NCBI GenBank assembly: GCA_040752215.1
Contig: JBFMEX010000009.1
Span: 1 to 50,004, forward strand
Direction: 5' to 3'
Origin: JBFMEX01 sp040752215
GTDB lineage: Bacteria; Pseudomonadota; Alphaproteobacteria; Rhizobiales; Hyphomicrobiaceae
DNA length: 50,004 bases
Part shown: positions 1-8,216 of the stretch, piece after piece
Layout of the letters: each line of letters begins with the position of its first letter
Numbering within the stretch: position 1 is the stretch's first letter
The notes under the pieces: generated by a model
What the model saw: the letters and a program-made list of their open reading frames with translations, nothing else
Databases searched by the model: none
Told to the model about the DNA's origin: nothing
Program-made: the position numbers and the translations under genes

Positions 1-87
1 CTCGAACCGATCGGCAACATCCCGCCGGCGGAAGCAGAAGCCGCCTACTATGCAGCCCGAAGGGAGACTGCAAAACTCGCCGCCTGA
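1..87 (+). CDS. IS3-family transposase OrfB, C-terminal fragment
   Basis: Frame 1 reads LEPIGNIPPAEAEAAYY and then about a dozen further residues to a TGA at 85-87. The LEPIG-IPPAEAE-YY signature is the usual C-terminus of IS3-family OrfB DDE transposases, which cut and join the element ends. Only 28 residues are in the window; the catalytic core lies upstream. The stop lies about 8 bases before the inverted repeat, as is usual for these elements. The gene is probably whole outside the window, but that cannot be checked here. Confidence 0.75.
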   Translation, partial: LEPIGNIPPAEAEAAYYAARRETAKLAA

Positions 88-126
88 CTCAAACCAAACA
101 GCCTCCGGAGAACCCGGGGCGGTTCA
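1..126 (+). mobile_element. Right end of an IS3-family insertion sequence (partial)
   Basis: The first 87 bases encode the C-terminal tail of an IS3-type transposase. They are followed by a terminal inverted repeat that reads, on the minus strand from 126 inward, TGAACCGCCCCGGGTTCTCC, a sequence form I associate with IS3-family ends. The element stops at 126, exactly where the coding sequence of the adjacent repeat protein diverges from its intact internal copy (see 1312-1540). The left end and most of the transposase lie outside the window, so the target duplication cannot be read. Family assignment is from recognition, not a search. Confidence 0.8.
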
Positions 127-2970
127 CCCCGCGGCGCTCGGACGGATTTGAGTGCTGCCGGTCGTCGTGTTGACCAGGACATTGCCGCCGACCTCGGCGC
201 CGGTCGCATCATAGCGCTGGGCGAAGACACCATAGCCATCGTTGTCGGGAGTTGTGTAATACGACGACCAAACCACCAGATGCCCGCCGTCGGCCAGAGC
301 CGTCACCTCGGGCACATCCACACCGCTGTTGCTGCCGGTATTGACCGCATCGTCCTGCTGGAGATCCCCGATTGGCGTCACGTCGTCGGGGCTGTCGATG
401 ATCTTCTGCGAGATCTGGCCGTACGAGCCGTCGCGCCACACGACGACGAGGGCGCCGTCGTCGCGCACCGCGAGCGACGGGAACTCGTCGTGGCCATAAT
501 CGCTCGAGCTGACGATGAACTCGCCGTCGACCTTGTTGCCCGCCGCGTCGTAGCGCTGCCCGGAAATCTCGTAGGTATTATTGCCGCCGACGCCGTAGCT
601 CTGCCAGACGACCACGTAGCCGCCGTCCGAGAGGCCCTGCACCTTGGAGTAGAGCTGGTCCGAATTCGTGTAAGTGTTGACCTGGAAATTGCCGCCGTCA
701 GGGTTGCCGTCGGCGTCATATTTCTGCGCAAACACGCCCCAGCTGGAGCCGTCGACACCGTACGGATTCGACCACGTCACAATATATCCGCCGTCGGCGA
801 GGGACCCAATTGAGCTGTCATACTCGTAATAAGACGACGAGTTGGTGACGAGGATCTCGCCGGTCCGGGATGTCGTGCCGTCAGGAGCGAAAATGCGGGT
901 AAAGATATCGTAGGTGCCATTTGACGAATTATATCCCATCCACGTCAGCGCGATGTCGCCGTCGGCCAGCGTGGTGATGGTCTTGGCGATCCAGCCTTCT
1001 GTCGCTTGATAGCTAGCCGTCGTCTGATTGACACGGGTTTCACCCGCCAGGGGGGTGCCGCTGCCATCGAACGCGCGCAGGTAGACGTCATAATAGTCGC
1101 CGCCGGGATTGCCGTAGCCCGTCCACGTAACGGCGAAGCCGCCGCCTAGCAGCGCCGTCACCGTCGCCTCGACCTGGCTTCCGTTGGCCAGCGGGCTCAA
1201 CTGGGTCTCGCCGCCGAGCGGATCGCCGTCGGCCTCGTAGATCTGCCCGTAGATGCCATAGCCGCCGGCACCGTATCCTTCCCACACCACGACGTAGCCG
1301 CCGCCGTCGAGCCCCGCGGCGCTCGGACGGATTTGAGTGCTGCCGGTCGTCGTGTTGACCAGGATATTGCCGCCGACCTCGGCGCCGGTCGCATCATAGC
1401 GCTGGGCGAACACGCCATATCCGGAACTGTCCGGACTGGTGTAGTACGACGACCAAACCACCAGATGCCCGCCGTCGGCCAGAGCCGTCACCTCGGGCAC
1501 ATCCACACCGCTGTTGCTGCCGGTGTTGACCGCATCGTCCAGGAACAGGAACCGCACATTGGCGGTGCCGCCGCCGACCGCGTCGACCGTCACGTCGACC
1601 TGTCCCGAGGTTGTCGTCGTGCCATCGTCGACCGTGAAGGTGAAGCTGTCGGAGCCCGTGTAGCCGGACGCAGGAGAATAGCTATACGTGCCATCCGGGT
1701 TGATCGTCACGCTGCCATGGGCGGGGCCCGTGTCGAGCGCAAACACATGCGTGTCGGTCGCGTCGACATCCGTCGCCGTCAGCTTGCCCTTGATCTCGGT
1801 GTCCTCGTTGGTGACCGCGAGACTATCGTGCACCACCGGATTGTCGTTCTTGCCGGTGATGGTGATGGTCAGCGTCGACGTATCCGTCGCCCCGAGCGTG
1901 TCGGCGACCGTGTAGTTGAACACGTCCGTCACCACCTGGCCCTGGATCAGGCCCTGCGTGGCGGCCAGCGTGTCGTCGAGGGCGTAGCTCCAGCTGCCGT
2001 CGGCGTTGAGCGTCAGCGAGCCGTAGGTGCCGGCGAACACCCCCGTCGTCGTCACCGTCCGGGTGTCGGGATCGTCGACGTCGGTGTCGTTGGTCAGCAC
2101 ATTGCCCGCGGCCGAGGCATCACCCAATGTGCCGTTCAGGACCCCGCCCGCCTCGACGACCGCGTCGCCCGCGTTGTCGTCCGCGACCGCGACCGGGTTG
2201 TCGTTCTTGCCCTCGATAAAGATGGTAACCGTTGCCGTATCGGAGCCGCCGGCGCCATCCGAGACCGTATACGTGAAGATGTCTGTGACTTCTTGACCTT
2301 CGGTCAGAGCCTGCGTGTCGTCATCTGCGTCATCGAGCTCATAGACCCACGTGCCATCCGACTGGATGGTCAGTGTTCCATACGTGCCAGCAACTGCCAC
2401 GCCGACATTTGCCGCGCTGCCGTTGACTGCGCTCACGGATAGCGATTGCCGGCCCAGCACGACCTCGATATCGAAGTCATTGGAGAGCACATCGCCGGTC
2501 GCGGTAGGGTCGCCGGCAAGGCCGTTTGCAATCCCCCCGGCCTCGACGACCGCGTCTCCCGTGCTGTCATCGTCCATGGCTTCTGGAGACGCGTTGGTGG
2601 TCAGGTCGACGACACGATCTGCAAAAACGAGACACTCGACGTCGTCAGCCACAAAGTCGTGCCCATCGGCCCGCGAGCCTCTCGCGTGGATAACGTTGAG
2701 GCCTCCCGTTGCCGGATTGAGAAAGTTGTAGTCGAGAAAGTTTCCGGTGAAGACGGCGCAATCCGTGCCGGTGCCGCCATAGAGCCGGTCGTTGCCCCGG
2801 CCGCCGGTCAGGAGATCGTCGCCCTCATCGCCGAAGAGGCGATCGTCACCCTGTCTGCCGAACAGCGCATCATCGCCGCCGCGGCCGTAGATCCAGTCGT
2901 TGTACTTGGTGCCGAAGAGTGTCTCGTCGAGTCCTATGCCGACGATCTTCTTGATCTTCCTCGGTGCCAT
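124..2970 (-). CDS. RTX/VCBS-repeat surface or secreted protein, C-terminus cut by an IS
   Basis: The 948-residue product has hemolysin-type calcium-binding nonapeptides (GGxGxDxL pattern) at residues 19-70. Two VCBS-type repeats follow at about 127-258 and 258-378, each with an NDNPV junction, then a cadherin/Ig-like module at about 378-463. From about 477 there are eight copies of a 55-60 residue unit with the core DGGYVVVW...GYGVFAQRYDA. Such proteins are usually exported by type I secretion and act as adhesins or biofilm proteins; that role is inferred. A GGGAGG ribosome site precedes the ATG. The frame ends at a TGA formed by the first three bases of the IS inverted repeat (124-126), so the original C-terminus, where secretion signals normally sit, is lost. 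The RTX block sits at the N-terminus, which is atypical. Confidence 0.8.
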   Translation of the reverse strand: MAPRKIKKIVGIGLDETLFGTKYNDWIYGRGGDDALFGRQGDDRLFGDEGDDLLTGGRGNDRLYGGTGTDCAVFTGNFLDYNFLNPATGGLNVIHARGSRADGHDFVADDVECLVFADRVVDLTTNASPEAMDDDSTGDAVVEAGGIANGLAGDPTATGDVLSNDFDIEVVLGRQSLSVSAVNGSAANVGVAVAGTYGTLTIQSDGTWVYELDDADDDTQALTEGQEVTDIFTYTVSDGAGGSDTATVTIFIEGKNDNPVAVADDNAGDAVVEAGGVLNGTLGDASAAGNVLTNDTDVDDPDTRTVTTTGVFAGTYGSLTLNADGSWSYALDDTLAATQGLIQGQVVTDVFNYTVADTLGATDTSTLTITITGKNDNPVVHDSLAVTNEDTEIKGKLTATDVDATDTHVFALDTGPAHGSVTINPDGTYSYSPASGYTGSDSFTFTVDDGTTTTSGQVDVTVDAVGGGTANVRFLFLDDAVNTGSNSGVDVPEVTALADGGHLVVWSSYYTSPDSSGYGVFAQRYDATGAEVGGNILVNTTTGSTQIRPSAAGLDGGGYVVVWEGYGAGGYGIYGQIYEADGDPLGGETQLSPLANGSQVEATVTALLGGGFAVTWTGYGNPGGDYYDVYLRAFDGSGTPLAGETRVNQTTASYQATEGWIAKTITTLADGDIALTWMGYNSSNGTYDIFTRIFAPDGTTSRTGEILVTNSSSYYEYDSSIGSLADGGYIVTWSNPYGVDGSSWGVFAQKYDADGNPDGGNFQVNTYTNSDQLYSKVQGLSDGGYVVVWQSYGVGGNNTYEISGQRYDAAGNKVDGEFIVSSSDYGHDEFPSLAVRDDGALVVVWRDGSYGQISQKIIDSPDDVTPIGDLQQDDAVNTGSNSGVDVPEVTALADGGHLVVWSSYYTTPDNDGYGVFAQRYDATGAEVGGNVLVNTTTGSTQIRPSAAG
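127..355. repeat. Direct repeat, copy A (inside adhesin gene)
   Basis: This 229-bp stretch matches 1312-1540 with only scattered substitutions at an offset of exactly 1185 bp (395 codons). It encodes the last adhesin repeat before the IS. It therefore looks like the start of a second 395-residue super-repeat that the insertion interrupted. The match ends at 127 because the IS begins there. Confidence 0.9.
1312..1540. repeat. Direct repeat, copy B (inside adhesin gene)
   Basis: This is the intact internal partner of 127-355. Here the reading frame continues past the shared SAAG residues into LDGGGYVVVWEG, which shows what copy A would have encoded without the insertion. Confidence 0.9.
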
Positions 2971-3892
2971 CTCGGCCTCCCCGCACTACGCCACTTGCGT
3001 GCGCCACACACGCATCGCCGTCCCGCCCGCAACGGAGCTGGTCGCCAGCTTCCAGCGACGCCCCCCCGCGGCGCATGCCGACGGCGGCACCTCGCGATCT
3101 ATTTTTGGATTTGAGGCAGGGCGTGAGCGTCGAGGCGGACCGCTGCAGCCGCTCGAACGCTTGCCCAAAAAACGCAAACTCGACCAACGCCGATTGCATC
3201 ACCCGCCGTTCCCGCATGAAGCGCAGGCAATCCGTGGGCAATAGTATCAGCGTACAGTAGCAGCTTAGCAACACTCTATCGAGGAGCGAGACTTTTGGCA
3301 GTCGTGATGTTGTCGGGATGCCACATTAGATTGCAGCGTTGGTTCAAAGGCTTCGGCAGGTCTCCTGGAAAAGTGGGCGAGCCTACTGGGTGCGAAGCTG
3401 GTTGGCCGCGATGCCACAAGGACAACGTCAGCAGCGTGCGCGGTCTTAGATGAGGTCGGCTTGTGCAAGTGGAGCCGGCATGCCTCGACCATTCTTGATG
3501 GTCGTCTTCCGGCCCGACGCGTCGGAGCGACAAGCATCCGTGGCCGGTGTGCCCAGAAAGCCGACGATGTCATGACAGTTCAGGCGGTACGCCAGCTCAG
3601 TCTACTCAATGTCGGTTGTCGTGGGCACTGCGGTCAACGCCGCGACGCTCCAGCCCCGGCGTTTTGCAGGAGGCGGTAACGACCGCTCCCCCCGCACCGC
3701 GCGCACATCGGGGGACGCGGCGAAGTCGGCAGTCGGTGCTGAAGCGAACTGCGCGGGGGCCGGCGCCGGCCGCGGCACGTGCGGGCCCACGACGAGGCCG
3801 ATCATCGCCGACGGGCCGCGGTGCGGCGCGAGGCCACCCGGGGGCACACCGCGCACTGCCGGCCGGATGCGTGCACCCCGCCCCACGCCGCC
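2971..3892. other. Gene-poor interval; no supported gene
   Basis: About 920 bp lie between the adhesin start and the pentapeptide-protein stop. Short frames exist on both strands (for example a plus frame through 3350-3600), but none has a recognisable motif, a good start or the strong G/C third-position bias of the neighbours. The 3250-3600 part looks less GC-rich than its surroundings, as expected of regulatory sequence or a decayed element. The adhesin promoter should lie here; I could not identify it. Confidence 0.5.
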
Positions 3893-4756
3893 CTACCTCC
3901 GCACCCGCTCCACATTCACCGCCCTGTCCCAGCCCTTCACGCTTTCCAGGCCCGTCGCGCCGGTGAGGCGGGTGCCGTCGAGATCGGTGCCGGTGAGGTC
4001 GGCGCCGTCGAGGCGGGCGCCGGAGAGGTCGGCCATCGAAAGGTCGGCGCCGGCCAGCACGGCACCGCGCAAGTCGGCGCCGGGGAAGCGGGCAAAGGTC
4101 AGCCTCGCATTGGTGAGATCGGCCCCAGTCAGGGTCGCGCCGGAAAAGTCGCAGCTGCGGCACTCGTTGGCGCGCAGCGTGACCAGCGTGCCCTGGCCGG
4201 GGCGCGCCTCCAGCGGGCTGAAGTCGGCCCGCGTCAGGTCGGCTCCGCGGAAATCGGCGCCATCGAGGCGCGCCTGCACCCGCAGGCCGACGAGGCGCGC
4301 GCCGGCGAACCGCGGCGCGTCGGCGAGGTCGTAGGCCATGGTCTGGTAGACGGTCGGCCTCAAGAGCGTCGCGCCCGACAGGTTGGCGCCGGAGAAATCG
4401 GCGCGGATGATCACCGTGCGGTCGAGGCGCGAGCGCGACAGGTCGGCGCCTTTCAGCACTGCGCCGGTGAAGTCGGTGCCATAGAGGTCGGCATCGCGGA
4501 TCGACGCGCCCTTGAAGTCGAGGCCCGAGAGATCGAGGTAGCCGAGCGTCTTGCCGGAGAAATCGGCGCGCGCGTCGCCAGCGAGCGCAAACAGCGCTTC
4601 CGTCACCTGGCGCACGGAGAGGTCGGGCGCGGTGGGCAGGAATCGGTCCTCGCCGGCGCCGGCCGGTGTCGCAGCGACGAGCAGCGCGGCGGCGAAGCGC
4701 ACCGCCGCGCGACGCGTCGGCGCTCCGACGACAGGGCTCGATGCTGGGCACGACAT
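3893..4756 (-). CDS. Secreted pentapeptide-repeat protein
   Basis: The 287-residue protein begins MSCPASSPVV and has a basic-hydrophobic segment (RRAAVRFAAALLVAATPAGA) that looks like a signal peptide, so it is probably periplasmic. From about residue 65 it is built from A(D/N)LXX pentapeptides (for example GADL, GADF, SGANL, TGADL), which fold as a right-handed beta-helix. One interruption near the middle contains a Cys pair (NECRSC). Pentapeptide proteins have varied roles and none can be named here. An in-frame ATG 57 bases upstream (4813) is possible, but it would place residues before the signal peptide, so the start at 4756 is preferred. Confidence 0.75.
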   Translation of the reverse strand: MSCPASSPVVGAPTRRAAVRFAAALLVAATPAGAGEDRFLPTAPDLSVRQVTEALFALAGDARADFSGKTLGYLDLSGLDFKGASIRDADLYGTDFTGAVLKGADLSRSRLDRTVIIRADFSGANLSGATLLRPTVYQTMAYDLADAPRFAGARLVGLRVQARLDGADFRGADLTRADFSPLEARPGQGTLVTLRANECRSCDFSGATLTGADLTNARLTFARFPGADLRGAVLAGADLSMADLSGARLDGADLTGTDLDGTRLTGATGLESVKGWDRAVNVERVRR

Positions 4757-4813
4757 GGCCGCATCCCGCTTGCCAGCGGCGGCCGGACCCGCTCCGGCCA
4801 CCCGCCGAAGCAT

Positions 4814-5097
4814 GAAGCATGCAGCGCGAATCGCCGCCGCTCAAGGGCCTCTGACGCCGGCGGCTCCTGCGCTCCGGTCAGCAGTGCGCGGACGGCGGCC
4901 GGGATCTGGGCCCGCGCCAGTTCGACTGCGGCGAGGTCCTCGTCGCGCATGTGCTGCAGCGGCTAATCGGCGTTGGACACCAGCACGGCGCGGCGGTCGG
5001 TGTCCAACCAGAGGCGGAGGCCGCTGCGGACCGCGACCGCGTGCGGCGCGAGGCTGGCGGTGGTCGGAGTGGGGACGGTCGCGAGCCCGGCGTGCAT
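4814..5097 (-). pseudogene. Decayed reading frame of unknown family
   Basis: From an ATG at 5097 the frame reads MHAGLATVPTPTTASL and then LRLWLDTDRRAVLVSNAD before an amber stop at 4963-4965. The same frame continues coding-like for about 45 more residues (MRDEDLAAVELARAQIPAAV). Third positions are nearly all G or C on both sides of the stop, as in genuine genes here, which suggests one gene broken by a nonsense mutation. I do not recognise the family, and the true ends are uncertain because the frame runs into the pentapeptide gene. A sequencing error at the stop is an alternative. Confidence 0.35.
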
Positions 5098-5238
5098 GGC
5101 GGTTGCTCTCTTGGCAGGCTGCCGCGACACAGCCCTCGCAGCGCTCGATCGGCCAGCCGGCATCGAGCACCGTGCCGGCCGGCCCCGGTGGCCACCCCGG
5201 GGCGCGACATGCAGGCGCAATTCGGCCGGTGCCGACGG

Positions 5239-5418
5239 TCAGTCGCCGGCTGAAGCCACGGCATAGCCCGCCGGCACCTTCTCGGGAACCTTCACCGGCT
5301 CCTTTCGCTCGGGCGGTTGCGGCTGGGGCCGGGGCGGCGCCATGGGCCGCACCGCCGGGTTGGGGATCTGCTCGGGAATGGTCAGCGGCTCCGAGCCGGG
5401 CTGATGGGCTCTTCTCAT
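5239..5418 (-). CDS. Small proline-rich protein (59 aa)
   Basis: The start codon overlaps the stop of the upstream 339-residue gene as ATGA, which indicates translational coupling. The product begins MRRAHQPGSEPLTIPEQIPN and continues with a Pro/Arg/Gln/Glu/Lys-rich stretch (APPRPQPQPPERKEPVKVPE), ending GYAVASAGD. It has no membrane segment or signal peptide and looks disordered. Codon third positions follow the local G/C bias. No family is recognised; it may be an accessory partner of the preceding gene product. Confidence 0.55.
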   Translation of the reverse strand: MRRAHQPGSEPLTIPEQIPNPAVRPMAPPRPQPQPPERKEPVKVPEKVPAGYAVASAGD

Positions 5419-6434
5419 GCTGCGTCTCCGTGCTCACGCTCAGAGGTCGAAGTGACGAGGCTGCGATAGTCGGCGAGCAGGTTTTGCATCTCGTTCAGGA
5501 TTCCGCCGGGGATCGCCAACCTGCGGCGTGCCAGGCGGCTCGCCTCGTCCATGGCGTATGCGGTCAGCTCCTGCAGCGCGCTGAAGAACACGGGATCCTT
5601 GCCCGCGCTCTCGCGTCTCGCCCCCTGGTCGTGGGGGCAGATCCACGGCGCGTCGACCACTCCGCCGAGCAGGTGACGATCGAGTAGCGCGGCCATGTCG
5701 GCGATGAAGGTCGTGCCGAGCTCGCTCCAGTAGCCGTCGCCGTCGCTGGACTGGGCGTGGACGAGAAGCGTCGCCAGCAGGTTGATGTTGTGGATGTCGA
5801 GCCGGCTGCCGGAGCCGACCAGGACGTCGGTTCGACCACTGAGAAACGGCAGCGTCGGGCGGATCGCCAGTCCCGCGGGCGTGCGCGCCCACCACGGAAA
5901 GGCACAGTCGAAGTCGCCGAACGGCCCGGCGTCGTAGATCACGATCCGCTTGCCGCGATGGTAGTAGTCCTCCGACACGGTGGTCGCGAAGTCGTCGAGG
6001 ACGTACTCGCGCAATGTGTCGGAGCCGAGATAGAAGCCGATCGCGTGCAGCGCCGCGTTGCGCGGCGCGAGGCGGCCGGGCGAGCAGACCTGCAGCTGGA
6101 TGCTTGGGTTGTCGAATATCCGGCAGCCGGTGTACTGCTCGATGCATTCCAGCAGCAGGATGGCGGTTTCGGCGCTGCCGACCGGCGGCAGCACGAGGCA
6201 GAACCGCGCCGCGGCGCACTTGTAGACGTTGCGCTCGAGCACGCTCGATTCCCCGCCCAGCGCCTCGATCAGCGCGTCGAACAACTCTGCCTCGGCGAGG
6301 CAGTGCAGCTTGAGCCCGACCGACAATAGCCCGTGGCGCACAACCCGCTTCTCGCGTGCGAGCGCGTCGGCCTTCTCGCGGGCGCGCGCCCGCAACGTGT
6401 CCAGGAGACGGTCAATGCTTGCGGCGTAGGCCAC
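5415..6434 (-). CDS. Hypothetical protein, 339 aa
   Basis: I do not recognise this protein. It starts at a GTG (6432-6434) and is predicted soluble. The N-terminus is helical and charged (residues 1-35, rich in Arg/Ala/Glu/Lys). The middle contains VYKCAAARFCLVLPPVGSAE, a CRIFDNPSIQLQVCSPGRLA stretch and aromatic-rich segments (SEDYYHRGKR, FPWWARTP). The C-terminus is helical and ends in the ATGA overlap with the 59-residue gene. No catalytic motif is evident. It is divergent from arsR with 358 bp between the starts, so it is probably not part of the arsenic operon. Confidence 0.65.
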   Translation of the reverse strand: MAYAASIDRLLDTLRARAREKADALAREKRVVRHGLLSVGLKLHCLAEAELFDALIEALGGESSVLERNVYKCAAARFCLVLPPVGSAETAILLLECIEQYTGCRIFDNPSIQLQVCSPGRLAPRNAALHAIGFYLGSDTLREYVLDDFATTVSEDYYHRGKRIVIYDAGPFGDFDCAFPWWARTPAGLAIRPTLPFLSGRTDVLVGSGSRLDIHNINLLATLLVHAQSSDGDGYWSELGTTFIADMAALLDRHLLGGVVDAPWICPHDQGARRESAGKDPVFFSALQELTAYAMDEASRLARRRLAIPGGILNEMQNLLADYRSLVTSTSEREHGDAA

Positions 6435-6732
6435 TGCGACACCCCTTCACATTACAACAGGGCTTGCTCTGCGGGCGGTCGGCCCGCGCGGGCGCTCGGC
6501 GCCTGGGTGTTCCTTTGGAGGTGGGTTGCATCGACGCGTTTCGCAACCCCGCGCCGCGATGGGACCCAGGCCGACATGCAGCACCCGCGAGCAACACGCT
6601 TCGGGTCGCGCGCGTTCCCTGCGGCGATGCCGAAGGCGATCGCAGCTGCCCTCGCAGTGCGCCTGGCAATGGTGCTCGACGTGCGCATATCCGAGCCAGC
6701 CATGCGAGACGCAAATCCCGGCGCCCTGGCGC

Positions 6733-6781
6733 TTGCATCGTGACAGAGACCGGTTTATTCGTTCTTCGACGAAGAACGAAT
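6733..6781 (+). promoter_or_regulatory. ars promoter and ArsR operator
   Basis: A perfect inverted repeat with 12-bp arms (ATTCGTTCTTCG at 6757-6768 and its complement at 6770-6781) is separated by one base and lies 12 bp before the arsR ATG. Its placement and ATTCG...CGAAT form fit an ArsR-family operator. A possible -35 (TTGCAT, 6733-6738) and -10 (TATTCG, 6756-6761) with a 17-bp spacer place the operator over the -10 element, so bound ArsR would block transcription. The palindrome is seen directly; the promoter hexamers are inferred. Confidence 0.7.
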
Positions 6782-6792
6782 GGCGTGATCTC

Positions 6793-7152
6793 ATGACCCT
6801 CAGGACCGCCGATCGGGAGATGCGGACCGCGTCGCCCCGGACAGCCGCCGAGATCGCTGCGCTCGCCAAGGCGCTCGGCCATCCGGCGCGGATGCAGATC
6901 GTGCTCGCGCTGATGCGCCGCAACAGCTGCATCGGCTGCGATCTCGCCGACGAGACGGGGCGCGCCGCCTCGACCACCTCCGAGCATCTGAGAATCCTCA
7001 AGGCAGCCGGCATCATCAGCGGCGAGATCGAGCGCCCGCGCGTGTGCTACTCGCTCAATCCGGAGGCGCTGCTGCCGCTGAAAGCACTGCTCGACGACAT
7101 CGCGAGCCGGGTCGCGCCGCAGATCCGCCGTTCCAAGACGAGGTCAGGATGA
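6793..7152 (+). CDS. arsR: ArsR-family transcriptional repressor
   Basis: The 119-residue winged-helix repressor releases its operator when it binds arsenite. The ATG is chosen because it follows the palindromic operator and gives the usual family length; a longer upstream reading would run through the operator. The HTH region is around SCIGCDLADETGRAASTTSE, with Cys46 and Cys49 forming a CxxC that probably binds As(III). The stop overlaps the acr3 start (ATGA), so both are co-translated. Confidence 0.9.
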   Translation: MTLRTADREMRTASPRTAAEIAALAKALGHPARMQIVLALMRRNSCIGCDLADETGRAASTTSEHLRILKAAGIISGEIERPRVCYSLNPEALLPLKALLDDIASRVAPQIRRSKTRSG

Positions 7153-8213
7153 ATACGTTCGAGCGCTATCTGACGCTGTGGGTCGGCCTGTGCATCGTGC
7201 TTGGCATCACGGTTGGCTCGTTGCTGCCAGGTCTGTTCCAGGCCATTGGCGGCATGGAGATCGCCAAGGTCAACCTGCCGGTGGCGGTGCTGGTCTGGCT
7301 GATGATCATTCCGATGCTGGTGAAGATCGACTTCGCAGCACTATCGGGAGTCAGGGAGCACTGGCGCGGGATCGGCGTCACGCTCCTCGTAAACTGGGCG
7401 GTCAAGCCATTCTCGATGGCGCTGCTCGGCTGGCTGTTTGTCGGCTGGCTGTTCCGACCGTATCTGCCAGCCGACCAGATCGACAGCTACATCGCCGGGC
7501 TCATCCTGCTGGCGGCGGCGCCGTGCACGGCGATGGTGTTCGTTTGGAGCAATCTCTCGGACGGCGAGCCGCACTTCACGCTGAGCCAGGTCGCGCTGAA
7601 CGACGTCATCATGGTGGTCGCGTTCGCGCCGATCGTCGCCCTGCTGCTCGGCTTGTCAGCAATCGTCGTGCCGTGGGAGACGCTGCTGCTCTCGGTCGTC
7701 CTCTACATCGTCGTGCCGGTGGCGATCGCACAACTGGTCCGCCACTCGACGCTCGCCAAGGGCGGCGAGCCGGCATTGAAGGCGCTGCTGGCGCGCCTCG
7801 GCCCGGTGTCGCTGGTCGCGTTGCTGACGACGCTCGTGCTGCTGTTCGGCTTCCAGGGCGAGCAGATCCTCGCCCAGCCGCTGGTCATCGCCATGCTGGC
7901 GGCGCCGATCCTGATCCAGGTCTATTTCAACTCCGGCCTCGCCTACCTGCTGAACCGTACCGCGGGCGAGGCGCACTCGGTGGCGGCGCCATCGGCGCTG
8001 ATCGGAGCGAGCAACTTCTTCGAGCTGGCGGTGGCGACGGCGATCAGCCTGTTCGGGTTCGAATCGGGCGCCGCACTGGCGACCGTGGTCGGCGTGCTGA
8101 TCGAAGTGCCGGTGATGCTGTCGGTGGTCAGGATCGTCAACGCCACGCGCGGCTGGTACGAGTCCGGTGCGGCGGTTCGAGCACGTCGAGCACCGGCGGC
8201 AGCGAAGGCCTGA
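7149..8213 (+). CDS. acr3: ACR3-type arsenite efflux permease
   Basis: The 354-residue inner-membrane protein has about ten hydrophobic segments and exports arsenite. It carries the ACR3 signature cysteine in LAAAPCTAMVF (Cys126) and the ALIGASNFFELAVA motif with the conserved Glu. The start overlaps arsR by 4 bases. Its length is typical of ACR3 proteins and unlike ArsB (about 430 residues). It acts downstream of ArsC, which makes the arsenite it pumps out. Confidence 0.93.
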   Translation: MNTFERYLTLWVGLCIVLGITVGSLLPGLFQAIGGMEIAKVNLPVAVLVWLMIIPMLVKIDFAALSGVREHWRGIGVTLLVNWAVKPFSMALLGWLFVGWLFRPYLPADQIDSYIAGLILLAAAPCTAMVFVWSNLSDGEPHFTLSQVALNDVIMVVAFAPIVALLLGLSAIVVPWETLLLSVVLYIVVPVAIAQLVRHSTLAKGGEPALKALLARLGPVSLVALLTTLVLLFGFQGEQILAQPLVIAMLAAPILIQVYFNSGLAYLLNRTAGEAHSVAAPSALIGASNFFELAVATAISLFGFESGAALATVVGVLIEVPVMLSVVRIVNATRGWYESGAAVRARRAPAAAKA

Positions 8214-8216
8214 GCG

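Noticed and set aside
3265..3600. Short frames on both strands in the gene-poor interval
   Set aside because: No recognisable motif, start signal or neighbour support; left as noncoding.
3606..4844. 412-residue minus-strand frame and long plus-strand frames over the pentapeptide gene
   Set aside because: They are Arg/Pro/Gly-rich shadows of the pentapeptide gene in another frame, as is common in GC-rich DNA.
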